Of a stretch of 47,558 nucleotides of DNA, positions 28,445 through 38,377 are shown in pieces. A program made the position numbers and the translations under genes. How positions within the stretch are numbered: the first letter of the stretch is position 1; every line of letters starts with the position of its first letter. The DNA comes from Kiritimatiellia bacterium (GTDB taxonomy: Bacteria; Verrucomicrobiota; Kiritimatiellia; RFP12; UBA1067), in contig JAQUCE010000029.1 in the NCBI GenBank assembly GCA_028686345.1, forward strand, positions 1-47,558, written 5' to 3'. The notes under the pieces are model-generated. The model was not told where the DNA came from. It made no database searches and saw only the letters and a list, made by a program, of their open reading frames with translations.

Positions 28445-28504
28445 AGGCTGAAGGGGTTTAGACTGAAGGGGTTTAGGCTGACGGGGCTTAGCATGAAGGG
28501 GTTT
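28445..28504 (+). repeat. Four tandem 15-bp units directly upstream of BatA
   Basis: The units AGGCTGAAGGGGTTT, AGACTGAAGGGGTTT, AGGCTGACGGGGCTT and AGCATGAAGGGGTTT run from 28445 to 28504. The reverse complement of one unit (AAACCCCTACAGCCT, 14/15) stands at 38855-38869, at the other edge of the Rhs island. The array lies where BatA's ribosome site or the DUF58 end would be expected. Confidence 0.92.
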
Positions 28505-28825
28505 AGGATTTACGGAGAGAACGTATTAGAGAACCAAGAACTTTCTCTGTCTCCACAAGCAGTTTTTCACAACTATCAATATCATTTCCCGCAAGTTATC
28601 CAAGACGTAGTCAGCGACAATTACTTTTTAACATGACGACAATTATAACTTAACATTGACGACAATTAAAGCGCATAGTTAGTTCACGTCGCGTCCTAAA
28701 AAAAGTTGTCACTTTTCATTGTTGTTTTAAAATCGGACTTTTTATGATTGTCCAAGGGCTTACTCTTTGCTACTGTACATTTTCATTTCTGAAGCTAAAT
28801 TTAACCAATTAGTGGGGGGGTAATT
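28505..28825. other. Rhs-operon upstream region
   Basis: No gene is supported. It is AT-rich. Two near-identical 'ACGACAATTA' segments (~28633 and ~28659) could be regulator sites. A promoter candidate is at 28706-28733. GTGGGGGGG just before the GTG start at 28826 can serve as a ribosome site. Confidence 0.45.
28706..28733 (+). promoter_or_regulatory. Possible sigma-70-type promoter of the Rhs operon
   Basis: TTGTCA (28706-28711) and TAAAAT (28728-28733) are separated by 16 bp, about 90 bp before the first gene of the Rhs operon. Each has one mismatch from consensus. Support is positional and by motif only. Confidence 0.35.
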
Positions 28826-30409
28826 GTGATTAACGGTGTTGTCTTAAAGTTACGTTCATATAAAGGTTCAGCGTCGTTTATTAAAATTATCGCATTGATA
28901 AATACTGTAACGATATTAGCAATTTCAACACACTCTTTTGTTGCTCATGCGGAAAAGCCGGTGTCTATGGACGTTTTCAGCAGTCGGCTCTATGATCATC
29001 TGAGCTCTGACCAGACACTTCAAATGAATGATCTTGTGAACCAATATGAAAGCGATCTGAATATATTCGTTTTCATTGCGCCGCCTTCAAGTGAATTCTC
29101 TTTGTATCAGCCAGGCAAGACCATTTTCATTCCCGATAAAAATCTCATTTCAAACACGTTTCTGGAAAAACTCGTGAGCTCTGATAAAAGCGGTGATTAC
29201 TGTGCATTTATCTGGATGTATGAAGATGCCGCCAATTTAGGACGAGATCTTGTTATAGAAAATGACTACGGCTTGGAACTGGCGAGAATACCCCGTGAAG
29301 AGGGTTATTCTCCGTACTGGGTTATTAATACGCTGTACCCTGACCTGAATCTTTACCCGACCATATATCAGGAATATCTTGCATCTATCTTTGATCCGGC
29401 CCGTGTTGTTATGCGATATACTATAATTGTCGGGGAGAGTGACCTTGTGGACTATGTCGATCAGAAGGCATTGGATATGCAGCTCAGTTCGTTGATGCAG
29501 CCGGTTGCGATGAGCATGGGCATTCCCGCTACACAATCTTTGACGAATTTGATGTTCACCGCTATAGAACCTCAAACCAATAATACCGTCAAATTGACCA
29601 TCGGCTGGCCCGACAGCGGTCTGTCCACCAATAAGCTCGAGATCTTCACCTGTGACAACCTGAGCACCGGCGCGTGGAGTGTCGCTGAGATAATAACTAT
29701 CAACCTTGCTACAAATCGCTATGAATGGGTTGATGATGACGGCTATACAAACCGGCTCAGTCGTTTCTACCACTGTTTCACTCTGGAGGATGATGATAGC
29801 GACGGCATAACCGATGGGCGGGAGATCCTGATCTATAAAACGAATCCCGCATTAAGCGATTCTGATGGTGATACGCTGAGCGATTATTTTGAACTATTCT
29901 GCAACAGCTATACAAATACGATATTGGGAGGACCTGCCACTTCAGGAACTGATCCCAATATACCGGATTCTGATGGCGATGGTCTTGATGATGGACAGGA
30001 GTATGAACTCGGCACGGATCCGTGGCGATCCGATACTGATGGTGACGGACTCCCTGATGGATGGGAGATTGATATAGGTAATAATCCGGTAGACGATTCT
30101 GATCGAGATGTTGATACAGATGGTGATGGAATGCCGGATTGGTGGGAGTTTGCCTATGCAGCGTTAAATCCGGGTGATTCCTCCGATGCCGTACAGGATA
30201 TTGACGGTGATGGATTCAGTAATGTTGAAGAGTATATTTACGGAATGGACCCTACGGTTGTTAATGATCGACCTGAAATTGAATCAGGCTCTCGTGATTT
30301 CAAGTATGATGTCGAAGGAAGGCTCATTGAGTCGCGGGTTGATAACGACCCTGCGGAGATCTACACATTAACACCGGCGCATAATATGTCTAAGGTTGAA
30401 TCTTTGTGA
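28826..30409 (+). CDS. Exported TSP3 (calcium-repeat) protein ending in a YD-like segment
   Basis: The 527-aa protein starts at GTG 28826. A signal or anchor segment covers ~18-41 ([20 protein letters not shown]). Residues ~45-310 are unrecognised. From ~320 to ~480 come thrombospondin type-3-like calcium repeats: [71 protein letters not shown]. The last ~45 residues ([15 protein letters not shown]) are a single YD-repeat-like unit resembling the neighbouring Rhs protein. The stop is 14 bp before the Rhs start. I infer a secreted or surface partner of the Rhs protein, possibly stabilised by calcium. Alternatively it is the former N-terminal part of a longer Rhs protein. Confidence 0.75.
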   Translation: MINGVVLKLRSYKGSASFIKIIALINTVTILAISTHSFVAHAEKPVSMDVFSSRLYDHLSSDQTLQMNDLVNQYESDLNIFVFIAPPSSEFSLYQPGKTIFIPDKNLISNTFLEKLVSSDKSGDYCAFIWMYEDAANLGRDLVIENDYGLELARIPREEGYSPYWVINTLYPDLNLYPTIYQEYLASIFDPARVVMRYTIIVGESDLVDYVDQKALDMQLSSLMQPVAMSMGIPATQSLTNLMFTAIEPQTNNTVKLTIGWPDSGLSTNKLEIFTCDNLSTGAWSVAEIITINLATNRYEWVDDDGYTNRLSRFYHCFTLEDDDSDGITDGREILIYKTNPALSDSDGDTLSDYFELFCNSYTNTILGGPATSGTDPNIPDSDGDGLDDGQEYELGTDPWRSDTDGDGLPDGWEIDIGNNPVDDSDRDVDTDGDGMPDWWEFAYAALNPGDSSDAVQDIDGDGFSNVEEYIYGMDPTVVNDRPEIESGSRDFKYDVEGRLIESRVDNDPAEIYTLTPAHNMSKVESL

Positions 30410-30423
30410 GGGAGGAGAGAATA

Positions 30424-33400
30424 ATGATTAAAGCAATTGTACGCGCTGGTTTTTTGGTTTGGTTTGTTGTAAACGCCTGTTTTGGCGGTATGGATTCTAT
30501 TGGAGGTTGGACTGCTGTTGGAAGTGACCCCTCTCAGTTTGTTTATACTCAGAAAACTCAAGCTGTTGCTATGCCAATGATGACTCTGCTAAGCGGTGAG
30601 ACTCTTCCCCCTGAAATGGCAATTTCTGAATCCATTCGTGCTCAGGCTCTTGCATTGGAAAACGATCCAGTGCAGATATTTGAGTTTGTTAGGAACCGGA
30701 TTGGATTTGAGCTGTATTATGGATGTTTTAAAGGAGCAGAGGGTACCCTCCTGAGTGGTCATGGCAATGATGTCGATCAGTGCGCTCTTCTCGGTTCGTT
30801 GTTAAAGGCTGCCGATGAATCCATATCGATCAATTATATACGTGCGGATGTAGTTTATCCCGCAATGTTTCTAACTAAACTGTTTGGCTGTCCCGAGAAC
30901 TACCTGCCGAACCTTAATCCTTGGTTTTTAATTGATGCTCCTGTCCAGGTGGTTGACGGATGGTTGTATAAAAAGCACTATTGGCTTCAAGCTGAAATTG
31001 GCAGCGTTACATACCAGATGGATCCGTCTTTTGTGGTTTATGATAATATGCCGGAAAGCCCTGAAACTCTTTTAACGCAAACTACAGGATATGACCGTTC
31101 AACATTGTTGAGTGCCGCCGCTCAGGGAGCATCCATTTTTCAGCCTGATCAGGTTCAGAATGTGAATGCGTCCTCAATTATTAATCTTCTGAACGGCTAT
31201 GTATCCGAGATTTGCGCGTCGAGAAAGGATGGAGAGACTGGGTTGGATTCAATGATTGGACAGAGAAAGGTGGTCGGGGTCCCGGTTACCGAACTGGAAA
31301 CTGGAACTCCGAGCGATATATTGCGGGTTGTTTCGCCAACATTTATTGCGGAATTGTCGAATTCGCTTTATGCGCGTTATGAGTTTACGCATCCTTCGGG
31401 ATTCTCTGCTTTTCCAGTCATGGGTTATGAATTGGCCGGAAGGCGTCTAACCTTATTTTATGATTCTTCTGATGGGAACAAACCGGTACTACGTTTGGAC
31501 GGAATTGAGAAAACAAGAGGTGTTTCAAACTTGACTGTGGGAAATAAAGTCAATTTTGCTATTCGAATTGTTATGCCCGCTGGCTGGGGGTCTGTGCCAT
31601 TTCCTAAGACGTTAGGAATGACGGTAGGGTACAGATACGGTGTGGTCGCTGATTTCTTGAGCGCGTCTCCCAAAATGATTGCTGAGCAGAGTCGCAAACT
31701 GGCTGAGTTCCGAAGGCAAGGCCTTAGTAATACCTCTGAAGAGGTTCTTGGAACAAGCCTGCATTTAATGGGACTTTTCTATTGCCGTCAGAATATACTT
31801 CAGTTGAAATTACTCAGTAAACTTACTGGTGTGCCGGCTTCTTTAGTGTTTCAGGCTGGGGTTGTTGGGCAGGAACAGGGTTATTATATTGATTTGCCTC
31901 ATGGCGGAATTTCATATGTGGCGGAGATGCCGGATGCTTCATTCTTGTTTCAATCCGGGGCAATTTTCGGCAGCGGCCTGGAACATGCGATGCTTGAGCA
32001 GTTAATGGGTGTTGATAAACCGGGAGTTTCAACAACAAAAGGTATCGCGTTGAATAATGCCGCAGGTTATGAAACTTATTATGCGACGGAAGCGAACTGG
32101 ACTTCAGGCTTGAATGTACGTGGCAGGATTGCCAACGGAGGCTATACTGCTCAACACATGGCATATCTGGATTCTTTCATTAATAATGGAGATGCAATCG
32201 TATTGCCTAAAAAAATCGTAACTGTTGAAGAGTGGAGCGGAGCTACATACTACAGAATATATGGTAATGGAATGGGCCTGAGTGCACTTATCAGTGGCGA
32301 TTATGGAACGCAAAAAGGGGGGTATTCCGGTTATCAAGGTTATGTGCCGCCTGCCACGGTTAACACTGTGACGCAAGTAACATATAATCCAGTTCCCCCT
32401 CCTTATAGTCTTCAGTCACAAACACTTAGTATTGAGCCAGTTGATTTGTATACAGGTTCGTTTCTTTTTGATCATCAGGATATTGCTATAAATGGCCCAT
32501 TGCCTATTGTGTTTAATCGTTTTTATGATAGCGGGCAAGTCGCCTCCACAGGAGTCATGGGGCCAGGCTGGGGGCATTCCCTGCAGATCGAAATTCAAGA
32601 GCATAGCAATGGTGATTTCGCCTTTGGGGAGCGGGACGCTTCCGACGCGTCCGCTGTTTTGTGTGCGCAGATGGTTGCACTGGATATGATGCAACATGAA
32701 AACAACGCCAAAGGGTGGACCATTGCCGCCATTGCCGCTAAATGGGCGCTTGATGCCAGCGTTGGCAATGTCCTTACCGTTCGTATCGGAAAATCCGGCA
32801 GGCAGTTTACACGTCTGCCTAATGGGGAATTCAACCCCCCGCCTGGTTCTACGGACGAACTGACTCTGGTTAACGATGTGTATGTGTTGAAAGAACGCAA
32901 TGGCTCCACCTATACATTCAATGCAAAAAATAAAGTCATTTTGATTGAGGATCAGAGCGGCAACACTCTTGCTTTCGCCTATAATAGATATGATAACCTC
33001 ACAAGCGTTACCAGCTCTTTTGGCCCCGCTCTCAGCATTATTTACGACAGGATAAAACGACTTACTGCTGTTACAGACAGATTAGGGCGATCAGTGAGTT
33101 ATAGCTATGATGTTGATAAAAATCTGACAAAATTCACGGATGCCGAGGGTCAAGCATGGAGAGTCGGATACAATGATGACAACTATCCAAATGCAATTAC
33201 CTCGCTTACCGATCCTGAAAACATTGTTACAATCCAGAACTTCTATAATGATATTGGACAGGTGACCAACCAGATATCCGCCAGTGGTAACCGCTGGACT
33301 ATGTGTTCTACAAAGTATCAGAGCTATGAAGAGGACCCTTTTGGAAACAAAACCGTTTACCGCTTTGACGAGGAAGGCCGTAGAGTTCTTACCCGCCGGG

Positions 33401-36400
33401 CTGACGGCTTTGAAACCCGTACCCAATATAGCAGGTTCGGAAAAGCGACGAATGTTTTTAACAGTGCCGGTGTCACGAATGCGATGTGTTATGACTTTCA
33501 CCATAACCTGCTCGAAAAACGTGTGGCTGCCGGCTCACCCTTGGAGTCAATCACCCGATACGGTTATGATACACTAGATCGCCTGGTTACTGTTACTAAC
33601 GCCGTGGGCGCAACAGAGGAGACCACCACCGAGTTAACTTACACCGCCACACACCAGATCGCAACTCAGAAAGAGGCCGGCAATACAACGGATGAACGTG
33701 TGACCGCATTCACCTACTATGCCAACGGCTTGGTTGACACAATCAACATCGCCAATGGAAAACAGCTTACGCACCATATTTATAACGCGTATGGAAATCT
33801 TGCAAAGACCACCTCTTTGGATGCCAGTGATGTTGAGTTTGAATATAACCAGGTTGGGCAGCTTTTGATGACAACCGTGGATGGAGTTGATACAGAGTAT
33901 ACCTATAACCTCAACGGATTGCCGACCAGCGTGACGCAGGCCTCTGGAACACCGGAGGAGCTCAGCGCTAGTAAAACCTATTGGGATAACGGCCTGCTGA
34001 AGAGCACCACGGACGCCCGTCAGCAGACAACCAGTTACTACTGGACCCCCGCATATAAAGAGGCTTCGGTTGTTTATCCTGACGGAGCCATCACCACAAA
34101 TCAGTACGATGCCGCCGACCGTCTTGTCCGCAGCCGTGATGCCCGTGGGCAGTGGACGGAAGTACATTTGGATGTTCTCGGTCAGGCGACTAACGCCGTC
34201 GGTGCCTTTACAACCACTTTGATCCAGTACGATATCTCCGGTAACGTCACCAATACAGTTATAGACCCCGGTGGACTGAATCTGTGGTCGAGCCAGACCT
34301 ATGACATTCTTAACCGTCCGCTCACTCGGCAGACCCCGTTAGCATCCGAACATTACTCCTATGACACTCTCGGTCGAATCACCAATCGAACAGATGCCGC
34401 GTCAGAGTCATGGCGGACGCAATATGACATTTTCGGGCAGGTCACCAACAACGTGCGTCCATCACTGGCCGCTGAGCGTTTAGAATATGATATCCTTGGC
34501 AACCGGGTTGCCTTTTATAACGCGGAGAATAATCCCGTTCGATTTGAATTTGACTCACAGGGGCGGATCACAGCTATCACTAATGCGATTGACAAGGTTA
34601 CCCGCTTTGCCTATGACGGACAGGGCAACCTTATAAACCGTTGGGATGCCGAAAATCGCAGCACTGTGTATGGATACGATACTTTCAATCGCAAGACGAG
34701 CATCATTTTTGAAGGCGTGACCAAGGGTGCATATCAACACGATGCAAATGGCAATCTGACATCTGCCGCCACCCCATCCACGTCGGTTGTTTTCGGGTAC
34801 GACGCAATGAACCGGCCCTCCTCATCTGCGCAGAGCGTGGGTACTAACACCTTCAATACAGCCAATGCCTATGACCTTAATGGAAACCGTACCAACATCG
34901 TCTATCCCGGCGGTCTGTCGGTACAATACAGCTTTGATGCCGAGAACCGGGTCTCCGGGGTTACCGTAAAATCCCTGACGAGCTCAGAGGATTTCGGCTT
35001 TACTTACAATGGTGTCGGTAACTTAACGAATCTGTCATACCCAAATGGAATAGACTCTGAGTTTGAGTATGATGCTGAAAGCAGAATAACCGGATTTGAC
35101 TATGACGGCAAAGTCACACACGCTCTCTTGCGCGATACCCGCGGTTTCCTGACGAATGAGCTTGTGCAGGCTGGTCTAAAACCGGAACAGCCCCAGTCCT
35201 ATACCCAGAACCGCACACACAACAGCGCGGACCAGCTCCTCAGTGCCGGAACAGAGAGCTACGCTTACAGTGCTAATGGTTGCCAGACCTCTAAGGTTGC
35301 GACCGCCTCCTCCATGGTTTACGAGTATGATTTTGACAATCGCCTGGTTAAAGTTGTCAACGGGGCGGAAATAACGGAGTACCGCTATGACGCGACCGGC
35401 GCACGGATCGCTCGAATATTCAGCGATGGAACAACCACCGAGATCACATATTATATCATCGACTACGCGGACCCACTCAAGCGTCCTCTGGCGGAAGCCG
35501 ATGCGCAGGGCAATATCAAACGGTGTTATATCTGGTCCTCTTACGGGTTGCTGGCGCACTATGAGATGAACCGCAAAACGGGCTCGATTCTGTTTGCCCG
35601 TTACTATCATGCCAATGAGCTGGGCTCGACTATCGCACTCAGCACCAGCACCGGGGCAATCACCGACCGCTTTGCCTATATGCCTTATGGAGCGGTAAAA
35701 CATGTCGGCATGACCAAAACACCTTTTCAGTGGCTTGGACGGTATGGCGTATGTTATGATTCAGATGTTCAGTTGCACTTGACCCTGTACAGGGCGTACT
35801 CATGTGAGCAGAAACGTTTCCTGCAATCCGACCCGCTGGGGATTGATGGAGGTGTTAATGTTTATGCTTATGGTGAGGTTAACCCGCTTGCGTTTATTGA
35901 TCCTGAAGGTCTCTGGAGTTGGAATCAGACGTTTGGGGTCGTTCGTGCATTTGGTGGTGGGTGTGAGATGGCAGCTGGTTCTAGTTTGGCTTCAGCGAGC
36001 ATTGCTTTTGGAGTAGCCACAAGTTGGTCTGGTGTTGGTATTGTTGCTGGTGTTGCTGGGACTGCTGGTGGAGTCGCTGTTGGACTTCATGGACTTGACC
36101 AAGTTCAAGCAGGATTTAGACAAGCTATTACTGGTGTTAGAGTTGATTCTGTTACTTCAGGAGGCCTGCAAGCAGTAGGAATGTCTCAGAATGCTGCCAA
36201 TCTAACTGATGCAGGAATTAGTATTGTTGGTTCACTTGGAGCTTCACTGGGAACAACTGCAATACGCGCCCAATCGGCTGTTACTCAGCAAGCGGCCAAC
36301 GCACCTTTCTTAAAACAGGTACTGTATCATGAAATTGGGCAGAATACACGGCCTGACCAGGTCAATCGTTGGTATAATTCGTTTTATCCCAACGCAGTTG

Positions 36401-36588
36401 ACCGCGGAGCAGCTATGGTTACAGATCAAGGGTGGCTTCAAGCACTGAGGCCGCAAGATGCCGGGAGGTATCTTGGTATCGGAAAGACATTTATGACTGG
36501 TCCTACACCATTAGGATGGGCGGGTTCCAGTTCACTTGCTATCGGTATCGCTACTTCTGGAGATCATTATATGGGAGGGGTTAAGTAG
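30424..36588 (+). CDS. Exported Rhs/YD-repeat polymorphic-toxin-like protein
   Basis: The 2054-aa protein starts at ATG 30424, shortly after GGGAGGAG. It opens with a signal peptide (KAIVRAGFLVWFVVNACFGG). Residues ~80-200 are a transglutaminase-like domain of the Rhs-associated type (FKGAEGTLLSGHGNDVDQ, then YQMDPSF). A DUF6531 domain begins near 677 (TGSFLFDHQDIAING; PIVFNRFYDSG). YD repeats run ~850-1760, and the Rhs core spans ~1769-1830 (FQWLGRYGV, RFLQSDPLGIDGG, NPLAFIDPEGLW). The ~223 residues after DPEGL are the variable tip: a Gly/Ala-rich hydrophobic part (~1845-1940), then an unrecognised ~90-residue end (LKQVLYHEIGQNTRPDQVNR; YLGIGKTFMTGPTPLGW). Rhs shells enclose a C-terminal toxin. 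The small downstream genes fit immunity roles. Confidence 0.9.
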   Translation: MIKAIVRAGFLVWFVVNACFGGMDSIGGWTAVGSDPSQFVYTQKTQAVAMPMMTLLSGETLPPEMAISESIRAQALALENDPVQIFEFVRNRIGFELYYGCFKGAEGTLLSGHGNDVDQCALLGSLLKAADESISINYIRADVVYPAMFLTKLFGCPENYLPNLNPWFLIDAPVQVVDGWLYKKHYWLQAEIGSVTYQMDPSFVVYDNMPESPETLLTQTTGYDRSTLLSAAAQGASIFQPDQVQNVNASSIINLLNGYVSEICASRKDGETGLDSMIGQRKVVGVPVTELETGTPSDILRVVSPTFIAELSNSLYARYEFTHPSGFSAFPVMGYELAGRRLTLFYDSSDGNKPVLRLDGIEKTRGVSNLTVGNKVNFAIRIVMPAGWGSVPFPKTLGMTVGYRYGVVADFLSASPKMIAEQSRKLAEFRRQGLSNTSEEVLGTSLHLMGLFYCRQNILQLKLLSKLTGVPASLVFQAGVVGQEQGYYIDLPHGGISYVAEMPDASFLFQSGAIFGSGLEHAMLEQLMGVDKPGVSTTKGIALNNAAGYETYYATEANWTSGLNVRGRIANGGYTAQHMAYLDSFINNGDAIVLPKKIVTVEEWSGATYYRIYGNGMGLSALISGDYGTQKGGYSGYQGYVPPATVNTVTQVTYNPVPPPYSLQSQTLSIEPVDLYTGSFLFDHQDIAINGPLPIVFNRFYDSGQVASTGVMGPGWGHSLQIEIQEHSNGDFAFGERDASDASAVLCAQMVALDMMQHENNAKGWTIAAIAAKWALDASVGNVLTVRIGKSGRQFTRLPNGEFNPPPGSTDELTLVNDVYVLKERNGSTYTFNAKNKVILIEDQSGNTLAFAYNRYDNLTSVTSSFGPALSIIYDRIKRLTAVTDRLGRSVSYSYDVDKNLTKFTDAEGQAWRVGYNDDNYPNAITSLTDPENIVTIQNFYNDIGQVTNQISASGNRWTMCSTKYQSYEEDPFGNKTVYRFDEEGRRVLTRRADGFETRTQYSRFGKATNVFNSAGVTNAMCYDFHHNLLEKRVAAGSPLESITRYGYDTLDRLVTVTNAVGATEETTTELTYTATHQIATQKEAGNTTDERVTAFTYYANGLVDTINIANGKQLTHHIYNAYGNLAKTTSLDASDVEFEYNQVGQLLMTTVDGVDTEYTYNLNGLPTSVTQASGTPEELSASKTYWDNGLLKSTTDARQQTTSYYWTPAYKEASVVYPDGAITTNQYDAADRLVRSRDARGQWTEVHLDVLGQATNAVGAFTTTLIQYDISGNVTNTVIDPGGLNLWSSQTYDILNRPLTRQTPLASEHYSYDTLGRITNRTDAASESWRTQYDIFGQVTNNVRPSLAAERLEYDILGNRVAFYNAENNPVRFEFDSQGRITAITNAIDKVTRFAYDGQGNLINRWDAENRSTVYGYDTFNRKTSIIFEGVTKGAYQHDANGNLTSAATPSTSVVFGYDAMNRPSSSAQSVGTNTFNTANAYDLNGNRTNIVYPGGLSVQYSFDAENRVSGVTVKSLTSSEDFGFTYNGVGNLTNLSYPNGIDSEFEYDAESRITGFDYDGKVTHALLRDTRGFLTNELVQAGLKPEQPQSYTQNRTHNSADQLLSAGTESYAYSANGCQTSKVATASSMVYEYDFDNRLVKVVNGAEITEYRYDATGARIARIFSDGTTTEITYYIIDYADPLKRPLAEADAQGNIKRCYIWSSYGLLAHYEMNRKTGSILFARYYHANELGSTIALSTSTGAITDRFAYMPYGAVKHVGMTKTPFQWLGRYGVCYDSDVQLHLTLYRAYSCEQKRFLQSDPLGIDGGVNVYAYGEVNPLAFIDPEGLWSWNQTFGVVRAFGGGCEMAAGSSLASASIAFGVATSWSGVGIVAGVAGTAGGVAVGLHGLDQVQAGFRQAITGVRVDSVTSGGLQAVGMSQNAANLTDAGISIVGSLGASLGTTAIRAQSAVTQQAANAPFLKQVLYHEIGQNTRPDQVNRWYNSFYPNAVDRGAAMVTDQGWLQALRPQDAGRYLGIGKTFMTGPTPLGWAGSSSLAIGIATSGDHYMGGVK

Positions 36589-36590
36589 AC

Positions 36591-36794
36591 ATGTTTGGAT
36601 TGATACCACTAGCCATTTTAGTCAATGTTACGATTTTTGCAAGTTTCATTTTGTCGCAACATTTTGGGGTCAATTTAGTATTTGCTTCGGTCGGGGGGAT
36701 TATTGTTGGTCTTATTTCGTTGCAGTTATATTGGTATACTTTAAAGCTTTTAGGGGCTTTGTTAGATCGACATGACAATCTAAAGCGTGAATAA
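36591..36794 (+). CDS. Small two-helix membrane protein, candidate immunity protein
   Basis: The 67-aa protein begins 2 bp after the Rhs stop and is therefore almost certainly cotranslated with it. It has two membrane helices (~4-23 and ~28-56) and a short charged tail (DRHDNLKRE). I recognise no family. In polymorphic-toxin loci the gene directly after the toxin is usually the immunity gene, and small membrane immunity proteins are typical against toxins that act at the inner membrane. Its function is inferred from position only. Confidence 0.6.
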   Translation: MFGLIPLAILVNVTIFASFILSQHFGVNLVFASVGGIIVGLISLQLYWYTLKLLGALLDRHDNLKRE

Positions 36795-36887
36795 GTTCAA
36801 TCAGAAATGAGCTAGGTGTTACAGACTTTTTTGACATCGTATCGCACGACCAAATTAAAGTAGTAGATGATTTAGCTCAAGGCTGTA

Positions 36888-37172
36888 TTGTTGATTTCTC
36901 TGTTTTTACTGTTCTGGCGTTCGTCCAAACGACGTTCTGTTAGAGTTGTGAGCTTTACAGAAGAGGGTGTTGGGTTCGATCTTGGTGATTGCATGCTTGG
37001 AGGTGTTTTGCGGTCAAAATGTACATGCCTCTATAAAGATTTAACTGTTCAACGTGATTTTGGGGGACTTTCGGTGATAAAAACTAGTTCAGGACACTCT
37101 GTGTTGGTTCCCAAGTCAGCAATAACCATATTGGATATTCGAAAGATATTTGAGAAATATTCAAGTGGTTGA
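36888..37172 (+). CDS. YcxB-like small protein, possibly 5'-damaged
   Basis: The frame has only TTG as start (36888) and no evident ribosome site. The N-terminus has half a hydrophobic segment (LISLFLLFW), then SFTEEGVGFDL, YKDLTVQRDFGGLSVIKT and SVLVPKSAITILDIRKIF. The last parts resemble the YcxB-like C-terminal domain, where a residue strand precedes '(I/V)(L/V)(I/V)PK'. An overlapping frame just upstream (~36790-36930: ELGVTDFFDIVSHDQIKVVD) also reads like protein but ends at a stop. A frameshift may therefore have split a longer gene. It is AT-rich, like its neighbours. It could be an immunity gene or a remnant of one. Confidence 0.45.
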   Translation: MLISLFLLFWRSSKRRSVRVVSFTEEGVGFDLGDCMLGGVLRSKCTCLYKDLTVQRDFGGLSVIKTSSGHSVLVPKSAITILDIRKIFEKYSSG

Positions 37173-37261
37173 GCCCGGCAATAGGGGTCATCCATTATTT
37201 GGGAGCGCAAAGGGGTCGTATTTAAATTTCCAAGTAGTAAATTACGTGAGCAAACTGGCAT

Positions 37262-37798
37262 ATGAAAAAAACCTATTTAGTTTTAGTTGTATTTGTCTCT
37301 TTAATAACGGGGTGTGAAATATTAGGCTGGCAATTTAGGTTTTTTGTGAATCTAGTGATATGGACGGGGCTTCCATTGTTGCTTATTTGGTTGGTATTTG
37401 ATAAAAAGAAGAGATGGGTGAAGGAAGGTGCAAAGTTGTGCGAAAAAGGGCGGGGGATGGAGAGATTGCATGTCGAGTACGGACTTCGTGGTGCTTGCTT
37501 GGTTTTTGCATTTTTTTTGATATTTGTTTTCTGTGTGCCTATAATAAAGGATACATTTGATGTCCTTTCTGAGAACGCACCAATTTCTGTTCAAAAGAAA
37601 GTTAAACAAGTTTCTTCTTTCATGGGGCTTTCTTTCATCGGGCAAAGTATTTTGTTGGAAGGCGATAACACGTCCTATAGCTTGTTTTTCTCAGTCAAGC
37701 CAGTAATTTTAAAGAATTTAGAGTACGTTTTTCTGGTTTTACCCTCTTCTGGCATAGTAGTTGATTGCTGTCAACCAGAACAAGCAAGCTCTGATTGA
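37262..37798 (+). CDS. Hypothetical membrane protein in the Rhs immunity region
   Basis: The 178-aa protein has a first segment like a lipoprotein signal (VLVVFVSLITGC, Cys18), followed by a helix (~24-46) and another (~76-97), then a soluble C-terminal half (~105-178). Both readings, a lipoprotein or a multi-pass membrane protein, are possible. I recognise no family. It is AT-rich compared with the Rhs core, as expected for exchanged toxin/immunity cassettes. A short motif before it (GCGCAAAGGGGTCGTATTTA) has a relative before the next gene. Confidence 0.5.
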   Translation: MKKTYLVLVVFVSLITGCEILGWQFRFFVNLVIWTGLPLLLIWLVFDKKKRWVKEGAKLCEKGRGMERLHVEYGLRGACLVFAFFLIFVFCVPIIKDTFDVLSENAPISVQKKVKQVSSFMGLSFIGQSILLEGDNTSYSLFFSVKPVILKNLEYVFLVLPSSGIVVDCCQPEQASSD

Positions 37799-37865
37799 GT
37801 GAGGTCAGGGCGCATAGGGGCCGTGCTTAAAAAAGTGTGGAGGGCGCATAGGAAGTAGAAATATT

Positions 37866-38375
37866 ATGTCAATTAATAATATTATGTTTGTGCCTGAGGA
37901 CGTACTTGGGATTTTGGTTGTTATTTCATTAACTTGGATGTTTTCTGTAACAATTCGAAAAAAAATAGCTACAAAAAGAATTAAGTCGCTGTTAAAGAAG
38001 AATAATCTTATTAAGGGTCATAAAGTTGGTTATTGGTTGAAAGATGTTGAGTATCCAGTTGAGTATGCATTTGACACTTCTGAGAGTAACGTAATTTTAT
38101 TTGAAAATATTGATTTCTTTTTTGTGGAGGCCACAGTCACTGTTATTACATTTAACCAAATTAAGTCTGGTATAGGTATGAGTCATTACAAATGTTGGTG
38201 CGTGTTGGCCGTTGGGACTGATGCGATTGAAATATTGAAGAATAACCGTTCGCTGTTTAAAAAAATCAGCATCGATCAGAATAATGAAATAGGGTTGTTC
38301 TTCATCCGAAAATTATTTTCTTTCGCATCTTTGCTTCGCAGAGAATCTCAGCGTCGCGTCGGGGAGGAGCAGTGA
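37866..38375 (+). CDS. Hypothetical protein with N-terminal membrane helix in the Rhs island
   Basis: The 169-aa protein follows an AGGAAG site about ten bases before ATG 37866. One membrane helix (~12-29) is followed by a basic stretch (RKKIATKRIKSLLKK) and a soluble domain (SESNVILFENIDFFFVEATV; HYKCWCVLAVGT). No family recognised. The 'gggcgcatagg(g/a)' motif occurs twice just upstream (37808-37856), echoing the segment before the previous gene. The stop overlaps the GTG that opens the Rhs fragment frame. It is likely part of a displaced toxin/immunity cassette. Confidence 0.5.
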   Translation: MSINNIMFVPEDVLGILVVISLTWMFSVTIRKKIATKRIKSLLKKNNLIKGHKVGYWLKDVEYPVEYAFDTSESNVILFENIDFFFVEATVTVITFNQIKSGIGMSHYKCWCVLAVGTDAIEILKNNRSLFKKISIDQNNEIGLFFIRKLFSFASLLRRESQRRVGEEQ

Positions 38376-38377
38376 CA

